In this document: positions 1 to 6,245 of the stretch, in pieces
Layout: each line of letters starts with the position of its first letter
Numbering within the stretch: the stretch's first letter is position 1
NCBI GenBank assembly: GCA_026398675.1
Contig: JAPLSK010000346.1
Coordinates: 1-11,273, forward strand
DNA length: 11,273 bases
Direction of reading: 5' to 3'
Origin: a bacterium
Lineage (GTDB): Bacteria > RBG-13-66-14
Program-made: the position numbers and the translations under genes
Notes under the pieces: generated by a model
What the model was told of the DNA's origin: nothing
Seen by the model: only the letters and a program-made list of their open reading frames with translations
Database searches by the model: none

Positions 1-38
1 GACCCTCACCCTAACCCTCTCCCTAAAAGGGAGAGGGG
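1..38. repeat. GC-rich hairpin repeat, copy 1
   Basis: This 38-bp unit reads GACCCTCACCCTAACC at its start and contains a perfect 9-bp inverted repeat, CCCTCTCCC (15-23) pairing with GGGAGAGGG (29-37) around a TAAAA loop. A near-identical unit starts at 92. The unit is non-coding and belongs to the dispersed intergenic hairpin type; its role is unknown. Confidence 0.8.
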
Positions 39-45
39 ATAAAAT

Positions 46-73
46 GTAGGGCGGGGATTCCCATCCCCGCCGC
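46..73 (+). repeat. 28-bp palindromic repeat, copy A
   Basis: The unit starts GTAGGGCGG and ends GCCGC. GGCGGGGAT (50-58) pairs with ATCCCCGCC (63-71) around a 4-nt loop. The complement of 7333-7360 is the same length, shares both ends, and differs inside the stem by paired changes, so the two are members of one dispersed family. Its position between two other hairpin repeats suggests a repeat-accumulating intergenic site. Confidence 0.75.
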
Positions 74-91
74 TTTTACGTTCTCTACCCT

Positions 92-129
92 GACCCTCAC
101 CCCAACCCTCTCCCTAAAAGGGAGAGGGA
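92..129. repeat. GC-rich hairpin repeat, copy 2
   Basis: This is a second copy of the 1-38 unit, matching it except at a few positions (CACCCCAACC instead of CACCCTAACC, and the last base). The 9-bp stem CCCTCTCCC (106-114) / GGGAGAGGG (120-128) and the TAAAA loop are unchanged. Confidence 0.8.
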
Positions 130-143
130 GACCACTGCACCCC

Positions 144-213
144 TCTCCCCGGCCCGTAGGCGTGCCTCTCCCTGGAAGGGAGAGGGGGCCGCAGCAGCCA
201 TCTCCCCGGCCCG
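144..213. repeat. Diverged hairpin repeat with flanking 13-bp direct repeats
   Basis: A related stem, CCTCTCCC (165-172) with GGGAGAGG (178-185) and a TGGAA loop, sits between two exact copies of the 13-mer TCTCCCCGGCCCG at 144-156 and 201-213. It appears to be a variant of the same hairpin family found at 1-38 and 92-129. Confidence 0.6.
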
Positions 214-250
214 GGCAAACCTCCTGGACAGGCGCGTGGAACGCCGGGGC

Positions 251-279
251 TTGTACCCCGGGACCTTCTTCCGTATAAT
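251..279 (+). promoter_or_regulatory. sigma70-like promoter of the zapA-like gene
   Basis: A perfect -10 hexamer TATAAT lies at 274-279, 17 bp after a weaker -35 element TTGTAC at 251-256. The expected transcription start near 286 leaves a short leader containing GGAGGG at 301-306 before the GTG at 311. The arrangement rules against starting the protein at the upstream in-frame GTG (236). Confidence 0.6.
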
Positions 280-310
280 AACCGGGCCGTCAACCGTCAC
301 GGAGGGCCAA

Positions 311-658
311 GTGCTGGAACAGAACGACTCGGGAGTTACCTTGGAGGTTTACGGGTCGAGCTTCACGTTCAAGAACGTGGAGAACGCGGCCCTCCTGGAA
401 AGCGCCGCGGCCCGGCTCGAATCCCGCATGAAGGAGCTCTCCACAAAGTGGCGGATCGTGGACAAGGCCAGGCTGGCGATCATGGCCGCCCTTGAGATGG
501 GCATCACGCTGGCGGAACTCTCCGAGAACGCCGAGCGCGGTAGGCGCGTGGCCAAGTCCATCCTTGATTCCCTCGACCGCAGCCTCCCCGAGCCGGCGGA
601 GGACGACGGGCGGTCACCCGACGACGGCCCGCGGGGCGCGCCCTTCCTCCTGAGCTGA
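311..658 (+). CDS. zapA: ZapA-like cell division protein
   Basis: The 115-residue product resembles ZapA, the small cytoplasmic protein that binds FtsZ and promotes Z-ring assembly. An N-terminal beta segment GVTLEVYG (8-15) is followed by a helix AALLESAAARLESRMKELS (26-44) and by the family's typical hydrophobic helix RLAIMAALEMGITLAEL (54-70). A long charged helix (about 71-94) suits the ZapA dimer or tetramer coiled coil. The last 20 or so residues are acidic and Pro/Gly-rich, and look disordered. I chose GTG 311 because GGAGGG sits 4 nt upstream and a TATAAT promoter lies inside the longer reading frame that opens at GTG 236. It is a single-gene unit ending at a strong terminator. ZapA is a short, divergent family, so the call rests on overall pattern rather than catalytic residues. 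Confidence 0.7.
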   Translation: MLEQNDSGVTLEVYGSSFTFKNVENAALLESAAARLESRMKELSTKWRIVDKARLAIMAALEMGITLAELSENAERGRRVAKSILDSLDRSLPEPAEDDGRSPDDGPRGAPFLLS

Positions 659-671
659 CCTTTTTTAACCT

Positions 672-701
672 AAAAAAAAAGCGGGCCCCGGCCCGTTTTT
701 T
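672..701. terminator. Bidirectional intrinsic terminator
   Basis: A run of nine A (672-680), a GC stem CGGGC (682-686) / GCCCG (691-695) and a run of six T (696-701) form an intrinsic terminator readable from both strands. It lies 13 nt after the zapA-like stop and 42 nt beyond the stop of the convergent minus-strand gene, so it can serve both. Confidence 0.85.
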
Positions 702-743
702 CGTTTGGGAAAAAAATGGATTCCCTCGTCCGTGACCCGCGGG

Positions 744-1262
744 TCAGAGCTGGTACCCCAGACCAAAAACCGTGCGCACGGACAGCCCGACCCGCTCACC
801 CACGGGGAATATAAGCGCCGCGTCCACGAAGGCGTCCAACACGCCGAGGAACTTGATCCCCACCCGAATACCGAGCTCACCGGCCCACAGACGCCTCACC
901 TGGGGCGACTGGGCGTCAGCCGACTCGTTGAAGGGAGCCAGGCGCCAGAAGTAATCCACACCTCCACCCAGGCGCATGAAGAGCTGGGAGGCGGGGTTGG
1001 TGAAGTAGTACACGAGGAGCCGCGGACCCTGGGCGCCGCCCATCTCCGCGAAGGGTTCGGCGAAGTAGCCGAGGGTGAAAGCCACCTCATCCAGGCGATA
1101 ACCGAGGTCCAGCGCGCAACTAAAGGCCGCCGGCACGTTGGATAGACCGTAGGTGGAGACCCCGACCTCGGTGGAGAGGGCCAACCCGCCGAAAGAAGCC
1201 GCCAGGGTAAGCGCCGGCAAAAGGATGGCGAGGGCCGCGGCTTTGTAAGGTGTGAAGCTCAC
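744..1262 (-). CDS. Predicted outer-membrane beta-barrel protein, function unknown
   Basis: The 172-residue protein begins with a Sec-type signal peptide: a short polar start, hydrophobic stretch AAALAILLPALTLAA (8-22), then small residues. The rest alternates hydrophobic and polar residues in short strands rich in Gly and aromatics (for example LLVYYFTNP, LFMRLGGGVDYFWRL, GELGIRVGIKF, VGLSVRTVFGLGYQL). This pattern fits a small 8-strand outer-membrane barrel. I cannot name a family. The GTG start at 1262 lacks a Shine-Dalgarno sequence, but a promoter-like pair lies just upstream (1271-1298), so the message may be leaderless. It follows the peptidase gene on the same strand with a 115-bp gap containing a hairpin. 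It ends opposite the zapA-like gene at a shared terminator. Confidence 0.65.
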   Translation of the reverse strand: MSFTPYKAAALAILLPALTLAASFGGLALSTEVGVSTYGLSNVPAAFSCALDLGYRLDEVAFTLGYFAEPFAEMGGAQGPRLLVYYFTNPASQLFMRLGGGVDYFWRLAPFNESADAQSPQVRRLWAGELGIRVGIKFLGVLDAFVDAALIFPVGERVGLSVRTVFGLGYQL

Positions 1263-1270
1263 GGGATGAT

Positions 1271-1298
1271 GATATACGATGCGACCACCTTCCTACAA
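1271..1298 (-). promoter_or_regulatory. Candidate promoter for the beta-barrel protein gene
   Basis: On the minus strand, TTGTAG (1298-1293) is followed after 16 bp by TATATC (1276-1271). The end of the -10 element is only 8 nt from the GTG at 1262, so transcription would begin at or next to the start codon. The match is partial and the call tentative. Confidence 0.35.
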
Positions 1299-1301
1299 GT
1301 A

Positions 1302-1327
1302 GAAGGGTCGCCGACCAGCGACCCTTC
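1302..1327 (-). terminator. 10-bp hairpin after the M14 peptidase gene
   Basis: GAAGGGTCGC (1302-1311) pairs perfectly with GCGACCCTTC (1318-1327) around a 6-nt loop. It lies 50 bp beyond the peptidase stop and just upstream of the candidate promoter for the next gene. There is no T-run on the minus strand, so it could be an attenuating or mRNA-stabilising hairpin rather than a standard intrinsic terminator. Confidence 0.4.
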
Positions 1328-1377
1328 CGAGTCGGTCAAGCCGGCAAAACGAGCAAAGTGAGTAATGCCCCGGAAAA

Positions 1378-3345
1378 TCAACGGGCGACGACGAAGCGCT
1401 GGACCCGAACCCCGTCGTAGGTCGCACACCCACGCGCCACCAGCACGTGCACGCCGTTGGAGAGCCCGCCCGCGTCTAGCTCGACGAGGTTGCGGCCGGC
1501 CGGGAGCTCCCCCCGATAGAGGACGCATTCCAGCCGCCCCGCCAGATCGTATACGGTTATCTCGCAGTACCCGCCGGCCGAGCTCACTTCCACACCGGCC
1601 CGCTCCGCGACCGGGTTGGGATAGACGCCCAGAATCGCGAATCTTTCCGGGTCGGCCACCGTCTCGGTCCCGACGGGACCGAAGAGCAAACGGTGACCTT
1701 CGGGGGTAAAGGCCTCGAGACGGTACCTCGCCACCGGGGCGGGCGGTTCGAGGTCCAGGTAGCTCACGGCGACGCCCGGAATGGTCGCCCCGTTCAACTT
1801 CACCCCGATGTGGCCCGTGGCGTCGCACCGGTACAGGTTGAAACCGGTGTAATCGCCGACCGACCGCCACAGGACCAGCACCCCGTCGGAGGTCCGCCGG
1901 GCGCTGAGCTCCAGATCGCCGCCCGCCTCGGCGGGCTCGAGCTGCACGTCCAGCGGCGGCGTGTCCTCCCCGGTGACCTCCACGTTCTCGAAGATGACCG
2001 GCTCGTACCCCTCGGCGGAAAAGACGATGTCGTAAAAGCCGTCGGCCAGGGGGAGCCAGTAGTCGCCGCACTCCGTGGGATCCGAGTACGCAAAGGCCTC
2101 GTCGCGGTCGCCCACGGTGATGGTGGCCGGAACGGGGCCGTCGCCGGCCTCGGTGACCCTTCCGTGGAGACCGTCGTCCGCCCATTCAATCAAGCTCTTG
2201 ATGGCGTACCAGTTCACGTCGGCCTGGGAGAGGATGTCGCGGGGGTCGGTGTGCTTTTCGTTGTCGGCCTCGACGGTCGTGTCAATGCACCCCCGCGCGC
2301 CGTAGCTCCAGTCGTTCAGGTCACCGTGGGTCTCGTACCAGTCCCAGCCGTCTGTCACCCAGTCCATGTATGTGTCGTCCCGGTGGTCGTGGCCCTCCAC
2401 CCAGGGCGGGTACTGGGGGGAGAGATCGCAGGAGTCGGAGTAGTCGTTGCAGATGGTCTGGATGTGGGCGTCGTCGGGTGTGCGCTCCGGCTGGTAGTTC
2501 CAGACGTAGTTCACGCAGATGGCACCGGAGTGGTAGGTGAGGCCCAGGACGAAGGTGTTGTCCTCGACCAGGTCGGGGACGTACTCCTCATGACCCCCGG
2601 AGTAATCAGCCACGGCCTGCGTCTCCGGTTCGCTGAAAGGGTTGGGGCCGGCGTACCATTCACCCGAATCCCACTGGTAGCTGAAGTTGCGGTTCAGGTC
2701 CACGCCGTCGGCGTTGAACCGGGTACCCATGGCGTAGCCGTCGGGATTGACCAGCGGCTGGAGCCAGATTTCGAAGCCCTCGACCAGATCGGTAATCTCG
2801 GGATCGACGCCATAGCCGGTGAGAAGGCGCTCGGCGGTATAGAGGACTATCTCGTTGGCGGTTATCTCGTCACCGTGGATAGCACCGACTATGCGGACCT
2901 CGGGCTCGTACTCCTCGAAGGAGGGGTTGTCGGTGACTACGAGAACGTAGAGCTGCCGGCCCTGAACCGAGTCTCCCGCATCCACCAGGCGGCAGATGCT
3001 GGGGTATTCGGCGGCCCACTGCTGCAGCAGGGCGATGGTGTCGTCATAGGAGTGGAAGGCGTCCCAGGGCTCGTCACGGTCGTCGGCCGGCCAGAGGGCA
3101 CGCTCGGCGGCGTAATGCGCCGCCAGGTCGGCGACGAGCACCCGGTGCGGCCACGGCAGACCGGCCAGGAGCCCCGGGTTGTCCGTGTAGCAGTAGGCAT
3201 ATCCCGAGCGGTAGTCGTCAACGACCAGGGGGTACCGTGAAAGCAGGGCCAGCTCCCCGCGCTCGATCGGGCCGACCAAGACCACCGACTCGGTTGCTCC
3301 GGCCAGAACCACCCAGACCAGGAGCAAAAAAACGACCCGTTTCAT
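1378..3345 (-). CDS. Secreted M14 zinc carboxypeptidase with C-terminal sorting-type domain
   Basis: This 655-residue metallocarboxypeptidase removes C-terminal residues from peptides outside the cytoplasm. A signal peptide (1-17, AGA before the likely cut) precedes a prosegment and the M14 domain (about 95-390). The zinc ligands are His157 and Glu160 in HGDE and His272 in TYHSG. Substrate residues are seen in NPDG (200-203), Arg209 and DLNRNF (216-221), and the catalytic Glu is probably Glu359 in TTVEADNEKH, the carboxypeptidase D/E-like form. After it come a transthyretin/carboxypeptidase-regulatory-like domain (about 393-470), an FN3-like segment (about 475-560) and a terminal domain opening with VYPNP (574-578), like type IX (Por) sorting domains; an FlgD-like Ig fold is the alternative. 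ATG 3345 is chosen because AAGGAG (3356-3351) lies 5 nt upstream and the next in-frame GTG (3360) overlaps the expected transcription start. Confidence 0.92.
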   Translation of the reverse strand: MKRVVFLLLVWVVLAGATESVVLVGPIERGELALLSRYPLVVDDYRSGYAYCYTDNPGLLAGLPWPHRVLVADLAAHYAAERALWPADDRDEPWDAFHSYDDTIALLQQWAAEYPSICRLVDAGDSVQGRQLYVLVVTDNPSFEEYEPEVRIVGAIHGDEITANEIVLYTAERLLTGYGVDPEITDLVEGFEIWLQPLVNPDGYAMGTRFNADGVDLNRNFSYQWDSGEWYAGPNPFSEPETQAVADYSGGHEEYVPDLVEDNTFVLGLTYHSGAICVNYVWNYQPERTPDDAHIQTICNDYSDSCDLSPQYPPWVEGHDHRDDTYMDWVTDGWDWYETHGDLNDWSYGARGCIDTTVEADNEKHTDPRDILSQADVNWYAIKSLIEWADDGLHGRVTEAGDGPVPATITVGDRDEAFAYSDPTECGDYWLPLADGFYDIVFSAEGYEPVIFENVEVTGEDTPPLDVQLEPAEAGGDLELSARRTSDGVLVLWRSVGDYTGFNLYRCDATGHIGVKLNGATIPGVAVSYLDLEPPAPVARYRLEAFTPEGHRLLFGPVGTETVADPERFAILGVYPNPVAERAGVEVSSAGGYCEITVYDLAGRLECVLYRGELPAGRNLVELDAGGLSNGVHVLVARGCATYDGVRVQRFVVAR

Positions 3346-3365
3346 GGCTTCTCCTTCCACGATTC

Positions 3366-3394
3366 ATCTTAGTACCCGACTGGCCGAGCGTCAA
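3366..3394 (-). promoter_or_regulatory. sigma70-like promoter of the M14 peptidase
   Basis: On the minus strand, TTGACG (3394-3389) and TAAGAT (3371-3366) are separated by exactly 17 bp. The predicted start of transcription near 3359 gives a leader of about 14 nt containing AAGGAG, then the ATG at 3345. It lies back to back with the plus-strand promoter at 3414-3442. Confidence 0.65.
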
Positions 3395-3413
3395 GGGTAG
3401 TAGAGCCCGCGCG

Positions 3414-3442
3414 TTGACCCTCCGGATTGGGCGTGGCATAAT
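3414..3442 (+). promoter_or_regulatory. sigma70-like promoter of the methyltransferase-lptA-lptB operon
   Basis: TTGACC (3414-3419) and CATAAT (3437-3442) are 17 bp apart. Transcription would start near 3449, leaving a leader of about 78 nt before GTG 3527. I saw no recognisable riboswitch in that leader. Confidence 0.65.
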
Positions 3443-3526
3443 CCCTTGTTGAAAGGTGACTAAACTCCATTTTCCCAGGGCGATGGAAGAACCGCAACCA
3501 TCCAATCTCACTGGCGGAGGCCGGCG

Positions 3527-4306
3527 GTGAGTCAGCGGGCCACAGAATCGCTGACCACGGACGAGGTGGAGCGCAGGCTGCCCGAAGAGGAGCATTTCGC
3601 TTATCTCCTGCTCCGTCGGCTCGGGAGGTTCACGCGCCTGGAAACCGGGGCGCGGATTGTAGACGTGGGCTGCGCCGCGGGAACCCTGGTGCTTGTCCTG
3701 AGACGGATGGGGTACGACGCCGTGGGGGTGGAGCCCGATCTCCACGCCCGCTGGACCGCCGCCGAGCTTGCCCGGAGGTTGGGCGGGGAAATTCCGGTGC
3801 TCGAGGGGCAGGCCGAGAAGCTTCCCCTGCCGGACGCGAGCTGCGACCTCGTCGTCGCCTCGAGTGTCCTGGAGCACGTGGGGGACCTGGAGCGGAGTCT
3901 CCGGGAGGCACGGCGCATTCTCAAGCCGGACGGGGCTCTGTGGTTTTACTCTACGTCGGCCCTCTGCCCCTGGCAGCACGAAATACGGGGCTTCCCCCTC
4001 TTCGGCTGGTATCCCCTGGGGCTGAAACGACGGATCATGCGCTGGGCCGTCCAAAATCGGCCGGAGCTGGTGGGACATACGGCCAACCCCGCCCTGCACT
4101 GGTTCACGCCGCGGATGGCGCGAAGGCTCTTGAAAGAAGCGGGATTTGGAAGGGTAATCAACCGTTGGTCCCTCCGGCTCCCGGAAGAGGGCGGGCGGGC
4201 GTACCGGCTGGCGTTGAAGTTTATCCAGACCCTGCCGCCGGTTCGCTTCCTGGCCGACGTCCTGATCCCCGAATCGGCCTACCTGGCGAAAGTCGAGACC
4301 GGTTGA
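3527..4306 (+). CDS. Class I SAM-dependent methyltransferase
   Basis: The 259-residue cytoplasmic enzyme has a Methyltransf_11-type Rossmann domain (about 42-145). The SAM-binding motif I is IVDVGCAAGT (44-53). The acidic residue ending strand 2 is Glu69 in VGVEPD, and GQAEKLPLPDASCDLV (94-109) is the usual motif before strand 4. VLEHVGDLERSLREARRILKPDG (114-136) is the family's post-motif segment. The C-terminal half, with HWFTPRMARRLLKEAGF (191-207), suits a lipid or sugar methyltransferase but does not give the substrate. GTG 3527 is preceded by GGAGG (3516-3520) at 6 nt. It leads an operon, with one base before the lptA-like start, so a role in envelope lipid or LPS modification is a reasonable inference from context only. 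Confidence 0.85.
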   Translation: MSQRATESLTTDEVERRLPEEEHFAYLLLRRLGRFTRLETGARIVDVGCAAGTLVLVLRRMGYDAVGVEPDLHARWTAAELARRLGGEIPVLEGQAEKLPLPDASCDLVVASSVLEHVGDLERSLREARRILKPDGALWFYSTSALCPWQHEIRGFPLFGWYPLGLKRRIMRWAVQNRPELVGHTANPALHWFTPRMARRLLKEAGFGRVINRWSLRLPEEGGRAYRLALKFIQTLPPVRFLADVLIPESAYLAKVETG

Positions 4307-4307
4307 G

Positions 4308-5459
4308 ATGACACGCGCGGCTCAATACTGCTGGACGTTCCTCCTGGTCCTGCCGCTCGTAACCTCCGCGGTCGAGGAGACCGGGAAGACGACCCCCGAC
4401 GATGAGCCCCGGCGCATCGAGCTCGGCAAGCCCGGCGAGGACTACTACCTCGAGGCCGACCGCGTGGTGGGGAACTTCGCCGAGGGCATCCGCACCGTCC
4501 GCGCCCTGGGCCATGTAAAGCTCGTCCAGGGCCCGACGGAAATCACCGCCGACGAGCTCTACTACTACGACCGGGAGCAGATAGCCATCCTCAAGGGCCG
4601 GGTCGTGGTGCTGGATAAAGAGAAAAACGCCCGCCTCGAGGGGCGCTACCTGGAGTACCACCGCACGACCCGTTACGTGATTCTCACCGAGGAGCCGGAG
4701 CTCTTCCTGGTGAACCGCGCCGGGGGCGACGTCATAGTCCAGGGCAAGGTGATGGAGTACTACCTGGACGAGAACCGGGGGGTGGCCTCGGGCGGGGTGA
4801 GAATCAACCAGGGGGAGCTCTACGCCGAGGGCGACCGGGCGACCTACTACGGCGACGAGAATAAAATCATCCTCGAGGGCGACCCCATCGCCTGGCGGGG
4901 GGACGACAAGGCCGGCGGCGAGCTGATGACCATGTACCTCCTCGACGAGGAGGGCGGTCTGGAGAAGATAGATATTGACGGCACCGCCCGGGCGGTGTAT
5001 CACGTGGCCCGGGAAAAGGACACGGCGGACGGGGAGAAGGGGAAGCTTGAACTGGCCGGTGACCGTATCGTACTCTTCTACGTCGGCGACGAGGCCGACC
5101 GCATCGTCTGCACCGGGAACGCCACCGCCCTCTACCTGCCCGACCCGGCCTCGGGGGAGGGGGGACGGATAGACTCCCGGGCCCAGGAAATCACCATCTA
5201 CCTCCAGGACGAGGTGGCGACCCAGATAACCCTCGAGGGCGACGCCTACGCCCTCTACCAGCCCGACCCCGGGAACCCGAACCCCGACCGGGGCCGCACC
5301 GAGATGCAGGGCTCGCACATGGACCTTTTCCTGGTTGACGGCGAGCTGGACCGCTTCGTCGCCCGCGGGCACGCCCAGGGGAGCTACGTCACCCCCGAGA
5401 GGGCCGCAACCCCCGAGCCGGAGACGCCGACCGTCGAGGAAACACAAACACAGGAGTAG
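4308..5459 (+). CDS. lptA: LptA/OstA-domain lipopolysaccharide transport protein, extended
   Basis: The 383-residue protein has an N-terminal hydrophobic export signal (about 8-21) followed by OstA-type beta-jellyroll repeats. Repeating pieces such as YLEADRVVGNF, ITADELYYYDREQIAILKGRVVV, LYAEGDRATYYGDENKIILEG, LELAGDRIVLFYVGDEADRIVCTG and MQGSHMDLFLVDGELDRFVARG run through the whole chain. In the Lpt system LptA forms the periplasmic bridge that carries LPS from the inner-membrane LptB2FG-C complex to LptD at the outer membrane. E. coli LptA is about 185 residues, so this protein is roughly twice as long and could form a longer filament section or combine roles. The tail (365-383) is Pro/Glu/Thr-rich and looks disordered. 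The start overlaps nearly with the methyltransferase stop, indicating translational coupling. Directly downstream lies lptB, which strongly supports the call. No separate lptC is seen. Confidence 0.8.
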   Translation: MTRAAQYCWTFLLVLPLVTSAVEETGKTTPDDEPRRIELGKPGEDYYLEADRVVGNFAEGIRTVRALGHVKLVQGPTEITADELYYYDREQIAILKGRVVVLDKEKNARLEGRYLEYHRTTRYVILTEEPELFLVNRAGGDVIVQGKVMEYYLDENRGVASGGVRINQGELYAEGDRATYYGDENKIILEGDPIAWRGDDKAGGELMTMYLLDEEGGLEKIDIDGTARAVYHVAREKDTADGEKGKLELAGDRIVLFYVGDEADRIVCTGNATALYLPDPASGEGGRIDSRAQEITIYLQDEVATQITLEGDAYALYQPDPGNPNPDRGRTEMQGSHMDLFLVDGELDRFVARGHAQGSYVTPERAATPEPETPTVEETQTQE

Positions 5460-5464
5460 AACCG

Positions 5465-6244
5465 GTGGCCGAAACCGACACCAAAGCCGACGTGAAACCC
5501 GAGGGAAAGCCGGAGACGAACGGCTCCATCCTCTCCACCTCGGGGCTGGATAAAACCTACCGCAAGCGGAAGGTGGTCAACGACGCCACCATCCGGGTGC
5601 GGCAGGGCGAGGTGGTGGGCCTTTTGGGCCCCAACGGCGCGGGGAAGACCACCACCTTCTACATGATAACGGGCCTCATCCGCCCCGACGCGGGCCACGT
5701 CCACCTGGACGGCGAGGACATAACCCGCGAGCCGATGTACAAGCGGGCGCGGATGGGCATCGGCTACCTGGCCCAGGAGCCCTCCATCTTCACCAAGCTC
5801 ACCGTCCGGGACAACATCTACGCCATCCTGGAGACGCTGCCGCTGACGCACAAGGAACGCGCCGATAGGCTGAAGGAGCTGCTGGCCAAGCTGGACCTCA
5901 CCCCCCTGGCGGACAAGAAGGCGTACACGCTTTCCGGCGGTGAAAGGCGGCGGGTGGAGATAACGCGGGCCCTGGTGCGCCAGCCGCGATTCATGCTCCT
6001 CGACGAGCCCTTCGCCGGCATAGACCCCATCGCCGTCGAGGGCATCCAGAAAATCATCGAGAAGCTCCAGGACGACGGCCTGGGGATATTGGTGACGGAC
6101 CACAACGTGCGCGAGACGCTCTCCATCACCGACCGGGCGTACATCATGTACGAGGGACAGATTTTAATCGAGGGGACAAGCCAGGAGCTGGCGAACGACC
6201 CCGAGGCCCGCCGGATATACCTCGGCGAGCGGTTCCAGATGTGA
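5465..6244 (+). CDS. lptB: LPS export ABC transporter ATP-binding protein LptB
   Basis: This 259-residue ATPase powers extraction of LPS from the inner membrane as the LptB2 dimer bound to LptF and LptG. All ABC motifs are present: Walker A GPNGAGKT (55-62), Q-loop Gln104 in YLAQEPSIF, signature LSGGE (156-160) continuing with RRRVEITRAL, Walker B FMLLDE (176-181) and H-loop His213 in TDHNVRE. The sequence PFAGIDPIAV after Walker B and ITDRAYIMYEGQILIEG are characteristic of LptB rather than branched-chain amino-acid ATPases. The first 20 or so residues are a charged, low-complexity extension not usual in LptB. GTG 5465 has AGGAG (5452-5456) 8 nt upstream, overlapping the end of lptA. It is the last high-GC gene before an abrupt AT-rich segment. 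lptF/lptG are not in the window. Confidence 0.93.
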   Translation: MAETDTKADVKPEGKPETNGSILSTSGLDKTYRKRKVVNDATIRVRQGEVVGLLGPNGAGKTTTFYMITGLIRPDAGHVHLDGEDITREPMYKRARMGIGYLAQEPSIFTKLTVRDNIYAILETLPLTHKERADRLKELLAKLDLTPLADKKAYTLSGGERRRVEITRALVRQPRFMLLDEPFAGIDPIAVEGIQKIIEKLQDDGLGILVTDHNVRETLSITDRAYIMYEGQILIEGTSQELANDPEARRIYLGERFQM

Positions 6245-6245
6245 C

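Noticed and set aside
1..213. CRISPR-like array
   Set aside because: Only two close copies plus a diverged one, spacers are unequal and contain other repeats, and each unit is itself a hairpin with no cas gene nearby.
236..310. N-terminal extension of the zapA-like protein from GTG 236
   Set aside because: A TATAAT promoter lies inside it, the residues do not fit ZapA, and GTG 311 has a good ribosome site.
659..743. 6S RNA, which often lies beside zapA in proteobacteria
   Set aside because: The space is only 85 bp and is filled by an intrinsic terminator; no 6S-like long hairpin.
1693..3240. Plus-strand open frame of about 515 codons opposite the M14 peptidase
   Set aside because: It is the antisense of a gene with full catalytic motifs; long antisense frames are common in high-GC DNA, and it has no recognisable domain.
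4221..5447. Minus-strand open frame of about 408 codons opposite the lptA-like gene
   Set aside because: Low-complexity Val/Gly/Leu-rich translation without motifs, antisense to a well-supported operon gene.
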